6,750 nt of DNA from Candidatus Zixiibacteriota bacterium (GTDB taxonomy: Bacteria > Zixibacteria > MSB-5A5 > SM1-73), in the NCBI GenBank assembly GCA_023127875.1, contig JAGMFA010000111.1, positions 1 to 6,750 on the forward strand. The letters are read 5' to 3'. The position numbers and the translations under genes were made by a program. The notes below the pieces were generated by a model. That model had not been told where the DNA came from, made no database searches, and saw only the letters and a program-made list of their open reading frames with translations. This document shows, in pieces, positions 5,309-6,750 of the stretch. Position 1 is the first letter of the stretch; each line of letters starts with the position of its first letter.

Positions 5309-5832
5309 AGCACCCACTCCAATGTATCTTTCTTTTTCGCCTTCAGGATTATATCCACCACCTCCCGCACCGCTCCTTCTCCACCTTTGGTTTCAGTCAC
5401 CAGTTTGGCAAATTTCTTTACTTTTGGATTTGCATTTTTTACGCAGATGGGAAGGCCCACCCGCTTTAATACAGGAACATCCAAAATATCGTCTCCCATG
5501 TAGGCGATTTCATCATCCTTCACATTTAAATTTCTCTTTAGCTTCTGATATGCTCTTATCTTATCAAGCTCCCCCAAATATACATGTTTTATTTTTAGAT
5601 GCAAAGCTCGAAATTCCGTAGCTTTGGAGGGACGTCCAGAAATCAAAGCCACCTCAATCCCAGCTTTCTGCGCCAGCCAGATTCCCATTCCGTCCAAGAT
5701 ATTGAATTTTTTCGATTCAATTCCTCTATCGTTCAGATACAGGCAGTTGTCAGTCATCACTCCATCCACGTCCAGAATGAGCAGTTTGATTCTTTTGGCA
5801 AGTTTTTCTATTGGATATTTTCTTTTTGCCAT
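5305..5832 (-). CDS. kdsC: 3-deoxy-D-manno-octulosonate 8-phosphate phosphatase
   Basis: A 175-residue HAD-superfamily phosphatase that hydrolyses KDO 8-phosphate to KDO in the cytoplasm. All HAD motifs are visible: motif I D21-V-D23-G-V-M-T-D, motif II with S65 in ALISGRPS, motif III K91 in GELDK and motif IV G113-D114-D115-I-L-D118. The compact size without a cap domain and the C-terminal GGEGAVRE (150-157) are hallmarks of KdsC, a family in which the tail contributes to the tetramer's active site. The gene begins 50 bases after the kdsA stop, with a weak ribosome binding site (GGGG eleven bases before the ATG), and its last four bases overlap the kdsD start. Nothing in it looks damaged. 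Confidence 0.95.
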   Translation of the reverse strand: MAKRKYPIEKLAKRIKLLILDVDGVMTDNCLYLNDRGIESKKFNILDGMGIWLAQKAGIEVALISGRPSKATEFRALHLKIKHVYLGELDKIRAYQKLKRNLNVKDDEIAYMGDDILDVPVLKRVGLPICVKNANPKVKKFAKLVTETKGGEGAVREVVDIILKAKKKDTLEWVL

Positions 5833-5863
5833 CTGATTGAATTCCCCACTCGGAGTTCCTTCT

Positions 5864-5886
5864 GGAAACCTAAAGGTTTCCGCTAC
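5864..5886 (-). repeat. GTAG-C REP-like hairpin overlapping the kdsA stop codon
   Basis: Read on the minus strand: GTAG (5886-5883), C (5882), then a perfect 7 bp stem GGAAACC/GGTTTCC (5881-5875 with 5870-5864) and loop TTTA. The kdsA stop codon TAG (5885-5883) is part of the GTAG foot. The layout (GTAG, C, 7 bp stem, TTTA loop) matches the plus unit at 4213-4253 once that unit's internal 18-base block is removed. It sits inside the operon between kdsA and kdsC without a T-run, so it should not terminate transcription. It might protect the kdsA mRNA end or tune downstream expression; that is inference. Confidence 0.65.
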
Positions 5887-6710
5887 ATTTTTTGACCGCT
5901 TAAAATCTGATCAATCGCTTTGACCTGAATTAAAAGTTCTTCCAGTCTATCCAAGGGCAACATGCTGTCCTTATCGCATAGGGCATTTTTTAAGTCCGGA
6001 TGAGTTTCAAGAAACAAGGCGTCACAGCCACAAGCCACAGCGGCGCGAGCCATAGGGAAAATGAATTGAGGTAGTCCCCCAGAGTAACCTCCCTGGGAAC
6101 CGGGCAATTGTAAGCTGTGAGTGCCATCGAAGATCACCGGATAACCCAAATTGCGCATGATCTGAAGCGACCTCATGTCCACCACCAAATTATGATAGCC
6201 GAAAAAACTCCCCCGTTCTGTTAAAAGAATGTTTTTGTTTCCCACCGATTCAGCTTTTTGGGCGATCGGCAGCATATCATCCGGTGCCATGAATTGACCC
6301 TTTTTTATATTGAGAGGCTTTCCCGTCCTGGCGGCAGATAAGACCAGATCTGTCTGCCTACATAAGAATGCAGGAATTTGGAGAACGTCTGCCACTTCAG
6401 AGACCGGAAGTGCTTCATTCGGATTATGTATATCCGTAAGAATGGGGACATCGAAATTTTTTTTGGTCTTTTCCAGAATCTTCAATCCCTCTTCCAACCC
6501 CGGTCCAGAGTAAGAATCGATTTTTAAACGATTTGCTTTGCAATATGAGCTTTTGAATATAAAAGGGATTTTATGACGGGAAGTAATCTCTTTTATTTTC
6601 CCGCAGGTGGTGAAAACAATATCCTCCGATTCGATCACACACGGACCGGCAATCAGAGCCAAACGATTTCCTTTTCCAATTTCAATATTATTTATTTTCA
6701 CGGTTCGCAT
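5883..6710 (-). CDS. kdsA: 3-deoxy-8-phosphooctulonate (KDO 8-phosphate) synthase, metal-dependent type
   Basis: A 275-residue TIM-barrel enzyme condensing phosphoenolpyruvate with arabinose 5-phosphate to KDO 8-phosphate in the cytoplasm. Family motifs include AGPCVIES (21-28), TDIH (92-95), LQIPAFLCRQTDL (110-122), NIKKGQF (134-140), LTERGSFFGY (163-172) and FLETHP (233-238). C24, H198, E235 and D246 line up at a constant offset of 13 with the metal ligands C11, H185, E222 and D233 of Aquifex KdsA, recalled from memory. This points to the class II metal-dependent form rather than the Asn-containing E. coli form. The substrate-binding KANRSS motif is altered to KANRLK (58-63), preceded by Cys57 instead of the usual Asp and followed by DSYSGPG. 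GAGGGTG (6724-6718) lies seven bases before the ATG, supporting this start. It is the first gene of the cluster seen here. Confidence 0.95.
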   Translation of the reverse strand: MRTVKINNIEIGKGNRLALIAGPCVIESEDIVFTTCGKIKEITSRHKIPFIFKSSYCKANRLKIDSYSGPGLEEGLKILEKTKKNFDVPILTDIHNPNEALPVSEVADVLQIPAFLCRQTDLVLSAARTGKPLNIKKGQFMAPDDMLPIAQKAESVGNKNILLTERGSFFGYHNLVVDMRSLQIMRNLGYPVIFDGTHSLQLPGSQGGYSGGLPQFIFPMARAAVACGCDALFLETHPDLKNALCDKDSMLPLDRLEELLIQVKAIDQILSGQKM

Positions 6711-6717
6711 TTTTTGT

Positions 6718-6724
6718 CACCCTC
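6718..6724 (-). promoter_or_regulatory. Ribosome binding site of kdsA
   Basis: On the minus strand GAGGGTG stands seven bases before the kdsA ATG, a good Shine-Dalgarno match. Only 40 bases upstream of the start are in the window, and no promoter can be identified in them. Confidence 0.6.
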
Positions 6725-6750
6725 TAATCCCCCTTTGTCCCAATAGTGTT

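Noticed and set aside
5028..5621. 197-codon plus-strand frame antisense to kdsD and kdsC
   Set aside because: It is a shadow of two confidently identified genes. The translation has proline- and serine-rich stretches typical of antisense reading.
1..6750. Defence, toxin-antitoxin or biosynthetic novelty cluster
   Set aside because: All protein-coding genes fall into known housekeeping or envelope families. The only unusual content is the set of palindromic repeats and the KdsA variant.

Overview
The window looks like chromosomal DNA from a Gram-negative (LPS-making) bacterium. Four adjacent minus-strand genes make the LPS inner-core sugar KDO and one lipid A-type acyltransferase. The gene mix (DUF885 lipoprotein, SSF symporter, class II-type KdsA) and the many palindromic intergenic repeats would fit an uncultivated FCB-type or Zixibacteria-like lineage. 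That placement is a weak inference from memory, not something the sequence proves.

Layout. Positions 1-210 (+) hold the C-terminal end of a sodium/solute symporter. Positions 339-794 (+) encode a Nudix hydrolase. Positions 795-1117 are non-coding and contain a repeat-like element with inverted ends and a long hairpin just before a strong ribosome binding site. Positions 1118-2884 (+) encode a DUF885-family putative metallo-hydrolase with a lipoprotein-like signal. Positions 2885-3232, between convergent genes, are packed with palindromic repeat units and hold no credible gene. The minus strand then reads, in transcription order, kdsA (6710-5883), kdsC (5832-5305), kdsD (5308-4349) and a LpxL/HtrB-type acyltransferase (4153-3233).

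The minus-strand genes form a pathway. KdsD isomerises ribulose 5-phosphate to arabinose 5-phosphate. KdsA condenses that with phosphoenolpyruvate to KDO 8-phosphate. KdsC removes the phosphate to give KDO. KDO is then activated and added to the lipid A precursor by enzymes outside the window, and LpxL-type acyltransferases typically act on the KDO-bearing precursor. kdsC and kdsD overlap by four bases (ATGA), which suggests translational coupling.

The most interesting signal is not a protein system. It is a set of about six REP-like hairpins, each preceded by a GTAG tetranucleotide, found at three intergenic sites. Two occur as inverted pairs (BIME-like). Members show compensatory stem changes or share loops, and two of them begin exactly at a UAG stop codon (DUF885 gene and kdsA). 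This resembles the REP/RAYT arrangement known from enterobacteria and pseudomonads. No RAYT transposase is encoded here. I saw no CRISPR array, tRNA, rRNA, insertion sequence or defence system.
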